Assembly (NCBI RefSeq): GCF_014203535.1
Contig: NZ_JACHJI010000006.1
Span: forward strand, 310,001-374,000
DNA from: Streptomyces griseomycini
Lineage (GTDB): Bacteria; Actinomycetota; Actinomycetes; Streptomycetales; Streptomycetaceae
Length of the DNA: 64,000 nucleotides
Reading direction: 5' to 3'
Each line of letters starts with the position of its first letter. The first letter of the stretch is position 1. Of the stretch, positions 42,704 through 51,166 are shown piece after piece. Position numbers and translations under genes: made by a program. The notes below the pieces were generated by a model that was given only the letters and a program-made list of their open reading frames with translations, was not told where the DNA came from and made no database searches.

Positions 42704-44481
42704 TCGGCGTGGCGCCACCGGCCTACGACCCGGCGGCCCCGACCACGGCCGGCACCCTGCCCGTGGGTGCTCCCGCGACCGTCCGCGCCTACGTGGCCGA
42801 GCTGCTGCGCCGGCACCGGCGGGCCTTCCTCCTGCTGATCACCGTGAACACCGTCGCCGTGGTCGCCTCGATGGTCGGTCCCTACCTGCTGGGCGACCTG
42901 GTGGAGCGGGTCCCGGACCGGGCGCGGGAGCTGCACCTGGGGCTCACGGCCGCACTGTTCGTGCTGGCGCTGGTCGTCCAGGCGGTGTTCGTCCGGCAGG
43001 TGCGGCTGCGCGGGGCGGTGCTCGGCGAGCGGATGCTGGCCGACCTCCGCGAGGACTTCCTGGTGCGGTCGGTCGGACTGCCGCCGGGTGTGCTGGAGCG
43101 GGCGGGCACGGGTGATCTGCTGTCGCGGATCACGACCGACATCGACCGGCTCGGCAACGCCATGCGCGAGGCCGTGCCCCAGCTGGCCATCGGCGTGGTG
43201 TGGGCCGTCCTGCTGCTGGGCGGGCTGGTCGTCACGGCGCCCGAGCTGGCACCGGCGGTCCTGGTGGCCGTGCCGCTGCTGGTGGCCGGCTGCCGCTGGT
43301 ACTTCCGGCGGGCGCCGGCCGCCTACCGTTCGGAGGCGGCCGGGTACGCCGCCGTGGCCGCCGCGCTCGCCGAGACCGTGGACGCGGGGCGGACCGTCGA
43401 GGCCCACCGCCTCGGCGCGCGCCGCGTGGCGCTGTCGGACCGGCGGGTCAGGGAGTGGACGGCCTGGGAGCGTTACACGCTCTGGCTGCGGTCGGTGCTC
43501 TTCCCCGTCGTCAACATCACGCACGTGACCGTGCTCGGCTCGGTGCTGATGATCGGCGGGGTGTTCGTCCTGCAGGGCTGGATCGGCGTCGGCCAGCTGA
43601 CGACGGGCGCCCTGATCGCGCAGATGCTCGTCGACCCGGTGGGGCTGATCCTGCGGTGGTACGACGAGCTGCAGGTGGCCCAGGTGTCGCTGGCCCGGCT
43701 GGTCGGGGTCCGGGACATCGAGCCCGACGCCGGTGACGCCGCGCTGCTCCCCGACGGGCGGCGGGTGCGTGCGGAGCGGGTGCACTTCGGCTACCGCGAG
43801 GGCGTGGACGTCCTGCGCAAGGTGTCGCTCGAGGTCGCCCCGGGGACCAGGATGGCGCTGGTCGGCCCGTCGGGCGCGGGCAAGTCCACCCTGGGCCGGC
43901 TGCTCGCCGGGATCTACGCGCCCCGGGACGGCCGGGTCACCCTGGGTGATGCCGAGCTGTCGCGGATGACGGCGGAGCGGGTCCGGGCGCATGTGGCCCT
44001 GGTCAACCAGGAGCACCACGTCTTCGTGGGCTCGCTGCGCGACAACCTGCGGCTCGCCCGGACGGACGCCGAGGACGCCGAGCTCTGGGCGGCGCTGGGC
44101 GCGGTCGACGCGGACGGGTGGGCCCGTGCGCTCGACGACGGCCTGGACACCGAGGTCGGCTCGGGCGGCCTGTCGCTCACGCCGGCCCAGGCCCAGCAGG
44201 TCGCCCTGGCCCGGCTGGTGCTGGCCGATCCGCACACGCTGGTCCTGGACGAGGCGACCTCGCTGCTCGACCCGCGCGCGGCGCGTCACCTGGAGCGCTC
44301 CCTGGCCCGCGTCCTGGACGGCCGGACCGTCGTCGCCATCGCCCACCGCCTGCACACCGCCCACGACGCGGACGTCATCGCCGTCGTGGAGGACGGCCGC
44401 ATCAGCGAGCTCGGCAGCCATGACGAGCTGGTCGCCGCGAACGGGGCGTACGCGGCGCTGTGGCGGTCCTGGCACGGGTGA
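42700..44481 (+). CDS. ABC exporter subunit B, with degenerate signature motif
   Basis: A 593-residue half-transporter with six helices and an ATPase domain. Walker A LVGPSGAGKSTLGRL (about 387), Q-loop LVNQEHHVFV, Walker B TLVLDEATSLLD (about 513) and switch AIAHRLHTAHDAD are intact. The signature, normally LSGGQ, reads GLSLTPAQAQQVALARL (about 490), so it cannot contact ATP normally. Because the active site is shared, its Walker A/B can pair with subunit A's intact signature. The start overlaps the stop of subunit A by four bases (ATGA), so the two are made together. Substrate unknown. Confidence 0.9.
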   Translation: MIGVAPPAYDPAAPTTAGTLPVGAPATVRAYVAELLRRHRRAFLLLITVNTVAVVASMVGPYLLGDLVERVPDRARELHLGLTAALFVLALVVQAVFVRQVRLRGAVLGERMLADLREDFLVRSVGLPPGVLERAGTGDLLSRITTDIDRLGNAMREAVPQLAIGVVWAVLLLGGLVVTAPELAPAVLVAVPLLVAGCRWYFRRAPAAYRSEAAGYAAVAAALAETVDAGRTVEAHRLGARRVALSDRRVREWTAWERYTLWLRSVLFPVVNITHVTVLGSVLMIGGVFVLQGWIGVGQLTTGALIAQMLVDPVGLILRWYDELQVAQVSLARLVGVRDIEPDAGDAALLPDGRRVRAERVHFGYREGVDVLRKVSLEVAPGTRMALVGPSGAGKSTLGRLLAGIYAPRDGRVTLGDAELSRMTAERVRAHVALVNQEHHVFVGSLRDNLRLARTDAEDAELWAALGAVDADGWARALDDGLDTEVGSGGLSLTPAQAQQVALARLVLADPHTLVLDEATSLLDPRAARHLERSLARVLDGRTVVAIAHRLHTAHDADVIAVVEDGRISELGSHDELVAANGAYAALWRSWHG

Positions 44482-45055
44482 GGGGGCCCTCCGGGCGCGG
44501 CGCGGCCTCGGGCCGGGCAGCCGCACCAGGCCTCCGCGCGAAGCCGGCGCCTCCCCGGGCAGGGCGCTCGCCGTCGGCACCGCGGGGCCGACTCGGACGG
44601 GGAGTGCGCCCGGCCCGTGACCGAGGCCGTCGAGGCGCGAGGAGGCCGGACGGCGGGAGACCGGACGGCGGGAGACCGGACGGCGGGAGACCGGAACGGC
44701 CCCGAAGCCGGCGGCGCTCCCCCAGCGGTCAGGAGTGGTCCGTGCCGGGCGGGGCAGCGCACGCGGCTCCCGGCGGGACGCGGTGGGTCGTGGCGGGGCG
44801 CGGCGGGATCGGGGCTTCGGCCTCCCGGGACGGCAGGTCCCGGTCCCGCCGCCCGGTCGTGGGCGGAGGCGGCGTCCCGGCCGGGCGTGCCGTTGCGCGG
44901 TGGGGAACACCGGTGGAAGGCTGGAGTCAGGCACCGGCTCGGGGAACGCCCGGGGCCCGGCGGACCGGGCACGGGTGGCGCCTGTGCCCCGTGCAGCGGC
45001 GGTCCCGCGCGGACCGCGGTGACAGCGGGTTCGTCCCCACCCCCTGGAGGTATCC
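44482..45055. other. Intergenic stretch after the ABC exporter pair
   Basis: About 570 bases without a supportable gene. One frame opens at 44617, but its translation is low-complexity (RTAGD repeats, then Gly/Pro/Arg) and lacks a ribosome site. The right end carries the GGAGG of the DUF5709 gene. The only structure is the 15-bp tandem repeat listed separately. Confidence 0.45.
44648..44692. repeat. Three tandem copies of a 15-bp unit
   Basis: GGACGGCGGGAGACC is repeated exactly three times (44648-44662, 44663-44677, 44678-44692), with a partial fourth GGA. The unit is a multiple of three, but the surroundings do not look coding. Likely a slippage-prone minisatellite. Confidence 0.85.
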
Positions 45056-45526
45056 GTGAACAACGCCGACGGATGGGGAGACGACGTCTACCAGCCCCAG
45101 CAGGACGGGCAGCTCGAGGACACGGGTGTGCTCGACACCGAGGACACCCTCGCGTTCGAGGGCACCGACGACCCCCTGGACCCGGGCTGGTCCCCTCCCG
45201 AGCGGCCCTGGGCCGTGGAGCACGTCGGGGTGACGGCGGCGGAGCGCCTGCGGGGGGAGACGCTCGACCAGCGGCTCTCCGAAGAGCTCCCGGACATCGG
45301 CGTACCCGACGGCGACGGCTTGGGCGACTCCCAGGACACCGACGGTGAACTCCTGGACAACGAGGTCGGCGCCGCACGCTCCGGCCGGCTCGTGGCCCCC
45401 GACGAAGGGGCGCACGAGGACGAGGAGGAGGCCCTGGTCGCGAACGACGTCGGCATCGACGGCGCGGCCGCCTCCGCCGAGGAGGCCGCCGTGCACATCG
45501 TCGACGAGGACGCCCTGCCGGGCTGA
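45056..45526 (+). CDS. DUF5709-family acidic protein
   Basis: A 156-residue, very acidic, probably disordered protein recognised as DUF5709: DDVYQPQQDGQLEDTGVLDT, EDTLAFEGTDDPLDPGWSPP, ERPWAVEHVGVTAAERLRGE, TLDQRLSEELPD, then AARSGRLVAPDEGAHEDEEE and the closing AVHIVDEDALPG. The family is restricted to actinomycetes and has no known function. GTG at 45056 has GGAGG five bases upstream. It is 68 bases ahead of the L31 gene on the same strand and may be cotranscribed. Confidence 0.8.
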   Translation: MNNADGWGDDVYQPQQDGQLEDTGVLDTEDTLAFEGTDDPLDPGWSPPERPWAVEHVGVTAAERLRGETLDQRLSEELPDIGVPDGDGLGDSQDTDGELLDNEVGAARSGRLVAPDEGAHEDEEEALVANDVGIDGAAASAEEAAVHIVDEDALPG

Positions 45527-45594
45527 CCCGCCGGACCCGCCGTCGCCCCGCCGTCACGCCTGCCCGAGTCACCCGAGTCGCCCGAGGAGCATTC

Positions 45595-45849
45595 ATGCAG
45601 CAGGACAAGCACCCCGACTACCACCCCGTCGTCTTCCGCGACCGCGCCGCCGGCTACGCCTTCCTCACCCGGTCCACGGCGACGAGCGACCAGACCATCG
45701 AGTGGGACGACGGCGAGACCTACCCGGTGGTGGACGTGGAGATCTCCTCGGAGAGCCACCCGTTCTACACGGGCAAGGCCCGGACGGTGGACACGGAGGG
45801 CCGCGTCGCCCGGTTCGAGCGCCGGTACGGCGGTGAGGGGTCCGGCTGA
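45595..45849 (+). CDS. rpmE2: Ribosomal protein L31, zinc-free (type B)
   Basis: An 84-residue L31 of type B: QQDKHPDYHPVVFRDRAAGY, FLTRSTATSDQTIEWDDGET, YPVVDVEISSESHPFYTGKA, RTVDTEGRVARFERRYG. It has no cysteine, so it cannot hold the zinc ribbon of type A L31. In bacteria that carry both, the type B copy replaces type A under zinc starvation and is controlled by Zur. I see no Zur-box-like AT-rich palindrome (TGAAAATCATTTTCA type) in the 70 bases before it, so it may be read from the DUF5709 promoter. ATG at 45595 has GAGGAG upstream. Confidence 0.93.
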   Translation: MQQDKHPDYHPVVFRDRAAGYAFLTRSTATSDQTIEWDDGETYPVVDVEISSESHPFYTGKARTVDTEGRVARFERRYGGEGSG

Positions 45850-45869
45850 GTCCCGGGCGCGCGCGGCCC

Positions 45870-46664
45870 TCAGATCACGTTGAGCGCCGCCGCGCAGCCC
45901 ACGCCGCCCAGCAGCATGAACGCCGGCATCAGCACCCTGAGCTCGATCCAGCTGCCCGCCCGGAACCGCATGGCCTTCGGGGGGCCGACCGGGTACCAGC
46001 GCTTGCGGCCCACCGGTATGGGCCACAGGATCGGGCAGCCGGAGACGGTCAGCGCGTCCCCGATGTCGTGCACCAGCGCGCCCAGGACGACCGGCAGGCC
46101 CAGCCACAGGTACTCCTGGCCCGGCGCGGTGAACAGCCAGTCGGATCCGTTGCCCGGCTCGTCCAGGACACCGGCGAGGATCCACGAGCTGGTCGCAGCC
46201 AGCAGCCACACCAGGACATCGCTGCTGGAGCCCCGGGTCGCCCGCCACAGCAGGCCCTCGATGGCCAGCACCATGTGCACGAAGAGGATCGCCAGCACCG
46301 CCCAGCGGCCCCCCGTGATCGCCAGGACCGCGGTGCCCGCTCCGATCAGCACGGCCCACAGCCAGGTGTGCGTGAGCGTGCGGTGCCCGCCGGAGCGGCG
46401 CGGGTCGCCCTGCTTCTTGGTGGCCTTGTAGACCGCGTAGGAGAGCTTGTCGACGATCTCGCACAGCCAGCGGGACAGCGGCCCGAAGGCCCGCGAGATG
46501 GTGGCCGCCTTGTGGTCCAGGTCCGGGGCGAGCGCGGCACCGGCACAGACCAGGGCGCCGACCAGGAGGACCGGCCAGGGCATCGGGTGTCCGGCCGCGG
46601 CCATCGCCGCACCGACACCGAGCCAGGCCGCGGCGCCCGACAGTGAGTGTGCTGGTCCCATCAT
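45870..46664 (-). CDS. YdjM-like membrane metal-dependent hydrolase
   Basis: A 264-residue membrane protein with about six helices of the YdjM/LexA-binding hydrolase family. Motifs: N-terminal GPAHSLSGAAAWLGVG, the metal motif LAPDLDHKAATISRAFGPLS, the second histidine set SGGHRTLTHTWLW, and a later LVHDIGDALT. The DxDH and HRxxTHT residues probably bind metal in the membrane. ATG at 46664; an upstream ATG (46682) is possible. Divergent from the Ski2-like helicase with 145 bases between. Confidence 0.83.
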   Translation of the reverse strand: MMGPAHSLSGAAAWLGVGAAMAAAGHPMPWPVLLVGALVCAGAALAPDLDHKAATISRAFGPLSRWLCEIVDKLSYAVYKATKKQGDPRRSGGHRTLTHTWLWAVLIGAGTAVLAITGGRWAVLAILFVHMVLAIEGLLWRATRGSSSDVLVWLLAATSSWILAGVLDEPGNGSDWLFTAPGQEYLWLGLPVVLGALVHDIGDALTVSGCPILWPIPVGRKRWYPVGPPKAMRFRAGSWIELRVLMPAFMLLGGVGCAAALNVI

Positions 46665-46809
46665 CGTCGTTGCCCGCCCCATTCCTCGTCCGCCACCGGC
46701 CGGTTGACCGGGCGCGTCGACGCTCCGTCGGCGACACAGCGTAGCGTTCGCGATCTTCGTACCCGCATCCGATTCCCGCATCGGGCGGGAGGCCAGGCAA
46801 GATGGGGGC

Positions 46810-49323
46810 GTGACCCTCATCGATCAGCTGCCGCCGACCGCCGACCCCGACGCCCTGTACGAAGCCTTCGAGTCCTGGGCCCAGGAGCGCGGTCTCACGC
46901 TCTACCCCCATCAGGAGGAGGCGCTGATCGAGGTGGTCTCCGGGGCGAACGTGATCGTGTCGACGCCCACCGGCTCCGGCAAGAGCATGATCGCCGCGGG
47001 CGCCCACTTCGCCGCTCTGGCCCGCGACGAGGTCACCTTCTACACGGCCCCCATCAAGGCGCTGGTGTCGGAGAAGTTCTTCGAACTGTGCAAGATCTTC
47101 GGCACGGAGAACGTCGGCATGCTCACCGGTGACGCGTCGGTCAACGCCGACGCCCCGGTCATCTGCTGCACCGCCGAGGTGCTGGCGTCGATCGCGCTGC
47201 GCGACGGCAAGGACGCCGACGTCGGCCAGGTCGTGATGGACGAGTTCCACTTCTACGCGGAGCCGGACCGCGGCTGGGCGTGGCAGATCCCGCTGCTGGA
47301 GCTTCCGCAGGCGCAGTTCGTGCTGATGTCGGCGACGCTCGGCGACGTCTCCTTCTTCGAGAAGGACCTCACCCGCCGCACCGGCCGTCCCACGGCGGTG
47401 GTCCGCTCGGCCACCCGGCCCGTGCCGTTGTCCTACGAGTACCGGTACACGCCGCTCACCGAGACGCTCACCGATCTGCTGGGGACCCGCCAGGCACCCG
47501 TCTACATCGTGCACTTCACCCAGGCGCAGGCGGTGGAGCGGGCGCAGGCGCTGATGAGCATCAACATGTGCACGCGCGAGGAGAAGGACCAGATCGCCGA
47601 GCTGATCGGCAACTTCCGCTTCACCACCGGGTTCGGCCGCAACCTCTCCCGCTACGTCCGGCACGGCATCGGCGTGCACCACGCCGGCATGCTGCCCAAG
47701 TACCGGCGCCTGGTGGAGAAACTCGCGCAGGCCGGACTGCTGAAGGTCATCTGCGGTACGGACACGCTCGGCGTGGGGGTCAACGTCCCCATCCGCACGG
47801 TGCTGTTCACGGCCCTGACCAAGTACGACGGCAACCGGGTGCGCACGCTGCGGGCCCGTGAGTTCCACCAGATCGCGGGCCGGGCCGGCCGCGCCGGCTT
47901 CGACACCGAGGGCTTCGTCGTCGCGCAGGCGCCCGAGCACGTCATCGAGAACGAGAAGGCGCTGGCCAAGGCGGGGGACGATCCGAAGAAGCGGCGGAAG
48001 GTCGTGCGCAAGAAGGCGCCCGAGGGCTTCGTCGGCTGGACCGAGCAGACCTTCGAGAAGCTCATCGGCTCCGAGCCGGAGCCGCTGACGTCCCGTTTCC
48101 GGGTGACGCACACGATGCTGCTGTCGGTGATCGCCCGGCCGGGCAACGCCTTCGACGCCATGCGGCGCCTGCTGGAGGACAACCACGAGCCGCGCAAGCA
48201 GCAGCTGCGGCACATCCGGCGGGCGATCGCCATCTACCGGTCGCTGCTGGACGGCGGCGTCGTCGAGAAGCTGGACCGGCCGGACGCCGAGGGCCGCATC
48301 GTCCGCCTCACCGTGGACCTCCAGCAGGACTTCGCGCTGAACCAGCCGCTGTCCACCTTCGCGCTGGCCGCGTTCGAGCTGCTGGACCCCGAGTCGCCGT
48401 CGTACGCGCTGGACATGGTGTCGGTGGTGGAGTCCACGCTGGACGATCCGCGCCAGATCCTCGCCGCCCAGCAGAACAAGGCGCGCGGCGAGGCGGTCGC
48501 CGCGATGAAGGCGGACGGGGTGGAGTACGAGGAGCGCATGGAGCGCCTCCAGGACATCACCTACCCGAAGCCGCTGGAGGAGCTGCTCTTCCACGCGTAC
48601 AACACCTACCGCAAGAGCCACCCCTGGGTCGGCGACCATCCGCTGTCGCCGAAGTCGGTGGTGCGGGACATGTACGAACGGGCGCTCTCCTTCACCGAGT
48701 TGGTGTCGTTCTACGAGCTGGCGCGCACCGAGGGCATCGTGCTGCGCTACCTCGCCGGCGCCTACAAGGCCCTGGAGCACACCATCCCGGACGACCTCAA
48801 GTCCGAGGACCTTCAGGACCTGATCGCCTGGCTGGGCGAGACGGTGCGCCAGGTCGACTCCAGCCTGCTGGACGAGTGGGAGCAGCTGGCCAATCCGGAG
48901 GAGGTGACGGCCGAGGAGGCGCAGGAGAAGGCCGACCAGGTCAAGCCGGTCACCGCCAACGCGCGCGCCTTCCGCGTCCTGGTCCGCAACGCCATGTTCC
49001 GCCGCGTCGAGCTGGCCGCCCTCGACCAGGTGGAGGAGCTGGGCGAACTGGACGCCGAGTCGGGCTGGGACGCCGACGCCTGGGGCGAGGCGATGGACGC
49101 GTACTGGGACGAGTACGAGGAGCTCGGCACCGGTCCCGACGCCCGCGGGCCGAAGCTGCTGCTGATCGAGGAGGAGCCGGAGAACGCGCTGTGGCGGGTC
49201 CGGCAGATCTTCGACGACCCGAACGACGACCACGACTGGGGCATCAGCGCCGAGGTCGACCTCACGGCCTCCGACGCGGAGGGCCGCGCCGTCGTCCGCG
49301 TCACCGATGTCGGCCAGTTGTGA
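46810..49323 (+). CDS. Ski2-like DExH helicase with DUF3516
   Basis: An 837-residue SF2 helicase. The N-terminal half has Walker A STPTGSGKSMIAAGAHF (K58 region), motif Ia FYTAPIKALVSEKF, the DExH box VMDEFHFYAEPDRGWAWQ (D144-H147), SAT motif VLMSATLGDVSF, and the Ski2-like motifs VHHAGMLPKYRRLVE, VICGTDTLGVGVNVPIRTVL, FHQIAGRAGRAGFD. The C-terminal 450 residues carry the DUF3516 region (RALSFTELVSFYELARTEGI, RYLAGAYKALEHTIPD) and an acidic end. Actinobacterial relatives are probable RNA helicases, but the substrate is not known. GTG at 46810 follows GATGGGGGC. It is 19 bases ahead of the thioesterase gene. Confidence 0.9.
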   Translation: MTLIDQLPPTADPDALYEAFESWAQERGLTLYPHQEEALIEVVSGANVIVSTPTGSGKSMIAAGAHFAALARDEVTFYTAPIKALVSEKFFELCKIFGTENVGMLTGDASVNADAPVICCTAEVLASIALRDGKDADVGQVVMDEFHFYAEPDRGWAWQIPLLELPQAQFVLMSATLGDVSFFEKDLTRRTGRPTAVVRSATRPVPLSYEYRYTPLTETLTDLLGTRQAPVYIVHFTQAQAVERAQALMSINMCTREEKDQIAELIGNFRFTTGFGRNLSRYVRHGIGVHHAGMLPKYRRLVEKLAQAGLLKVICGTDTLGVGVNVPIRTVLFTALTKYDGNRVRTLRAREFHQIAGRAGRAGFDTEGFVVAQAPEHVIENEKALAKAGDDPKKRRKVVRKKAPEGFVGWTEQTFEKLIGSEPEPLTSRFRVTHTMLLSVIARPGNAFDAMRRLLEDNHEPRKQQLRHIRRAIAIYRSLLDGGVVEKLDRPDAEGRIVRLTVDLQQDFALNQPLSTFALAAFELLDPESPSYALDMVSVVESTLDDPRQILAAQQNKARGEAVAAMKADGVEYEERMERLQDITYPKPLEELLFHAYNTYRKSHPWVGDHPLSPKSVVRDMYERALSFTELVSFYELARTEGIVLRYLAGAYKALEHTIPDDLKSEDLQDLIAWLGETVRQVDSSLLDEWEQLANPEEVTAEEAQEKADQVKPVTANARAFRVLVRNAMFRRVELAALDQVEELGELDAESGWDADAWGEAMDAYWDEYEELGTGPDARGPKLLLIEEEPENALWRVRQIFDDPNDDHDWGISAEVDLTASDAEGRAVVRVTDVGQL

Positions 49324-49342
49324 GCACAGGAGAGACCCACCC

Positions 49343-50212
49343 ATGACGAACCCGGCCGAGAGACTCGTCGATCTGCTCGACCTGGAGCAGATCGAGGTCG
49401 ACATCTTCCGTGGCCGCAGCCCGCAGGAGTCGCTGCAGCGGGTCTTCGGCGGCCAGGTGGCCGGCCAGGCACTGGTCGCCGCGGGCCGCACCACGGAGGG
49501 CGACCGCCCCGTGCACTCGCTGCACGCGTACTTCCTGCGCCCGGGCCGGCCCGGGGTGCCGATCGTGTACCAGGTCGAACGGGTGCGGGACGGGCGGTCG
49601 TTCACGACCCGCCGGGTCACCGCGGTGCAGCAGGGCCGCACGATCTTCAATCTCACCGCCTCCTTCCACAGGCCCGAACAGGGGGGTTTCGAGCACCAGC
49701 TGCCGCCGGCCCGCACGGTCCCGGACCCGGAGTCGCTGCCGACGGTCACCGACGAGATCCGCGAGCACCTGGGCGCGCTGCCGGAGCAGTTGGAGCGGAT
49801 GGCGCGCCGCCAGCCCTTCGACATCCGCTACGTGGACCGGCTGCGCTGGGACCCGGACGAGGTCAAGGGCGCCGAGCCGCGCAGCGCGGTGTGGATGCGC
49901 GCGGTCGGTCCGCTCGGTGACGATCCGCTGGTGCACACCTGCGCCCTGACCTACGCCAGCGACATGACCCTCCTGGACGCCGTCCGGATCCCGGTGGAAC
50001 CGCTGTGGGGCCCGCGCGGCTTCGACATGGCGTCGCTGGACCACGCCATGTGGTTCCACCGCCCGTTCCGCGCGGACGAGTGGTTCCTGTACGACCAGGA
50101 GTCGCCGATCGCCACGGGCGGACGGGGCCTGGCCCGCGGGCGGATCTACGACCTGCACGGGCGCATGCTGGTGTCGGTCGTCCAGGAGGGGCTCTTCCGC
50201 AGGCTGGGCTGA
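49343..50212 (+). CDS. Acyl-CoA thioesterase II (TesB-like)
   Basis: A 289-residue double-hotdog thioesterase. Conserved blocks are FRGRSPQESLQRVFGGQVAG, VHSLHAYFLRPGRPGVPIVY, RDGRSFTTRRVTAVQQGRTI, LTYASDMTLLDAVRIPVEP, ASLDHAMWFHRPFRADEWF and the final RGLARGRIYDLHGRMLVSVV, QEGLFRRL. The catalytic set in TesB (Asp, Thr/Ser, Gln) corresponds to D in SDMTLLD and Q in VVQEGLF. It hydrolyses medium and long acyl-CoA. ATG at 49343 with AGGAGAG upstream; it probably shares a transcript with the helicase. Confidence 0.92.
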   Translation: MTNPAERLVDLLDLEQIEVDIFRGRSPQESLQRVFGGQVAGQALVAAGRTTEGDRPVHSLHAYFLRPGRPGVPIVYQVERVRDGRSFTTRRVTAVQQGRTIFNLTASFHRPEQGGFEHQLPPARTVPDPESLPTVTDEIREHLGALPEQLERMARRQPFDIRYVDRLRWDPDEVKGAEPRSAVWMRAVGPLGDDPLVHTCALTYASDMTLLDAVRIPVEPLWGPRGFDMASLDHAMWFHRPFRADEWFLYDQESPIATGGRGLARGRIYDLHGRMLVSVVQEGLFRRLG

Positions 50213-50261
50213 TCCCGGCTCCCTACGCCGTCAAGATCGTCCCCGGTGCGACCGGAAGCAC

Positions 50262-50819
50262 GAGGAGGATCACACGCGGCACGACGACAACGTCCCGTCC
50301 GAGGACGGGGGCGCCCCGCCCGCCGCGGGTCCAAAGCCCTCCGGCGCTCCCGTCGGCACGGTGACCTGTGTGCCGGCCGGGCGGGTGGCCGGCGGGCTCG
50401 GGGCCGTCGAGGACGACCACTGGGGCGAGGAGACGGCCGTCATCCGGCCGTCATCCGGCTGGACTCCGGCCGGTTCGGCCCCGAGGCACTCTTCGCCCTG
50501 GAGGACTTCCCGCACCTGGAGGTGGTGTGCCACTTCGACCGGGTGCCGCCGGAGAAGGTCCGGACCGGCGCCCGACACCCCCGGGGGCACCACCGACTGG
50601 CCGCTGGCCGGGATCCTCGCCCAGCGCGGCAAGAACCGGCCCAACCGGCTGGGCGTCTCCCGCTGCCGGCTCCTGCGGGTGGACGGGCCGAGGTGCACGT
50701 GGCCGGCCTGGACGCCGTGGACGGCACTCCGGTGCTCGACATCGAGCCGTGCACGGCGGAGTTCGGGCCGACCGGCGGGACCGTGCAGCCCGAGTGGCCC
50801 GTGGAGCTGATGCGCGACC
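50262..50819 (+). pseudogene. TrmO/TsaA-family tRNA methyltransferase, frameshifted
   Basis: No single frame is intact, but joined frames give a full TsaA domain: GAPVGTVTCVPAGRVAGG, HWGEETAVIR in the first frame; then LDSGRFGPEALFALEDFPHL and EVVCHFDRVPPEKVRTGA in a second; TDWPLAGILAQRGKNRPNRL, GVSRCRLLRVDG back in the first; and AEVHVAGLDAVDGTPVLDIE with EWPVELMRDRR in the second. The first break is an 11-bp tandem duplication at 50436-50457; others are single-base shifts near 50585 and 50690. TrmO uses S-adenosylmethionine to methylate t6A in tRNA. This copy cannot be translated through, so it is dead unless a second copy exists elsewhere. Confidence 0.82.
50436..50457. repeat. 11-bp tandem duplication in the TrmO-like pseudogene
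   Basis: GCCGTCATCCG is present twice in direct succession (50436-50446 and 50447-50457). Removing one copy restores the frame of TAVIRLDSGRFGPE, the expected homologous sequence, so the duplication is the mutation that broke the gene. Confidence 0.85.
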
Positions 50820-51166
50820 GCCGCCGACGGCCCGTCGGCCGGCAGGCGCGGGACCACACGACGTCTCCGGGACGGGGACAGCACCCCCTCGGAAACGTGC
50901 CGGCCCCACCCGGTTCCCGGGCCGCGCGGCCGGGCGTGACCCGGGTGTCACCCGCCGCCGTGGCCCGTTCGACAGCGACGGCGACGGCGGCGGCGGCGGT
51001 GGCGGTGGCGTCGTGCGTGAGGGCGTGGTGTCCGGACATGCTCGTCTCCCCCGTGGAGTGTGGGCGGCCGGGCGCCGTGCGCACCCGCCCGGACAAACCG
51101 TAGCCGCACCGTCACGCTCCGCGGCAGTCCTGTGGAGAACTCCACGAGGGCTGACGAACACGCAGG
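50820..51166. other. Intergenic stretch; one possible small minus-strand gene
   Basis: About 350 bases after the pseudogene. On the minus strand an ATG at 51041 has a strong GGGGGAGACGAGC before it and starts SGHHALTHDATATAAAAVAV; the frame then runs into the pseudogene without a clear protein character past about 35 codons. It could be a truncated or chance frame. I do not call a gene. Confidence 0.35.

Noticed and set aside
44648..44692. CRISPR-like repeat
   Set aside because: The 15-bp units are contiguous with no spacers, and no cas gene is present.
44617..45348. Open frame starting GTG in front of the DUF5709 gene
   Set aside because: Composed of RTAGD repeats and Gly/Pro/Arg low complexity, no ribosome site, and it overlaps the true DUF5709 gene in another frame.
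45088..49824. Minus-strand open frame of more than 1500 codons opposite the helicase
   Set aside because: Translation is a mirror of the helicase, L31 and DUF5709 coding strands with no domain of its own; the plus-strand genes have clear motifs and ribosome sites.
50440..51096. Minus-strand frame opposite the TrmO-like pseudogene
   Set aside because: Only its first 35 codons look coding and have a ribosome site; the rest is antisense to recognisable TsaA sequence. Mentioned as a possible small gene but not called.
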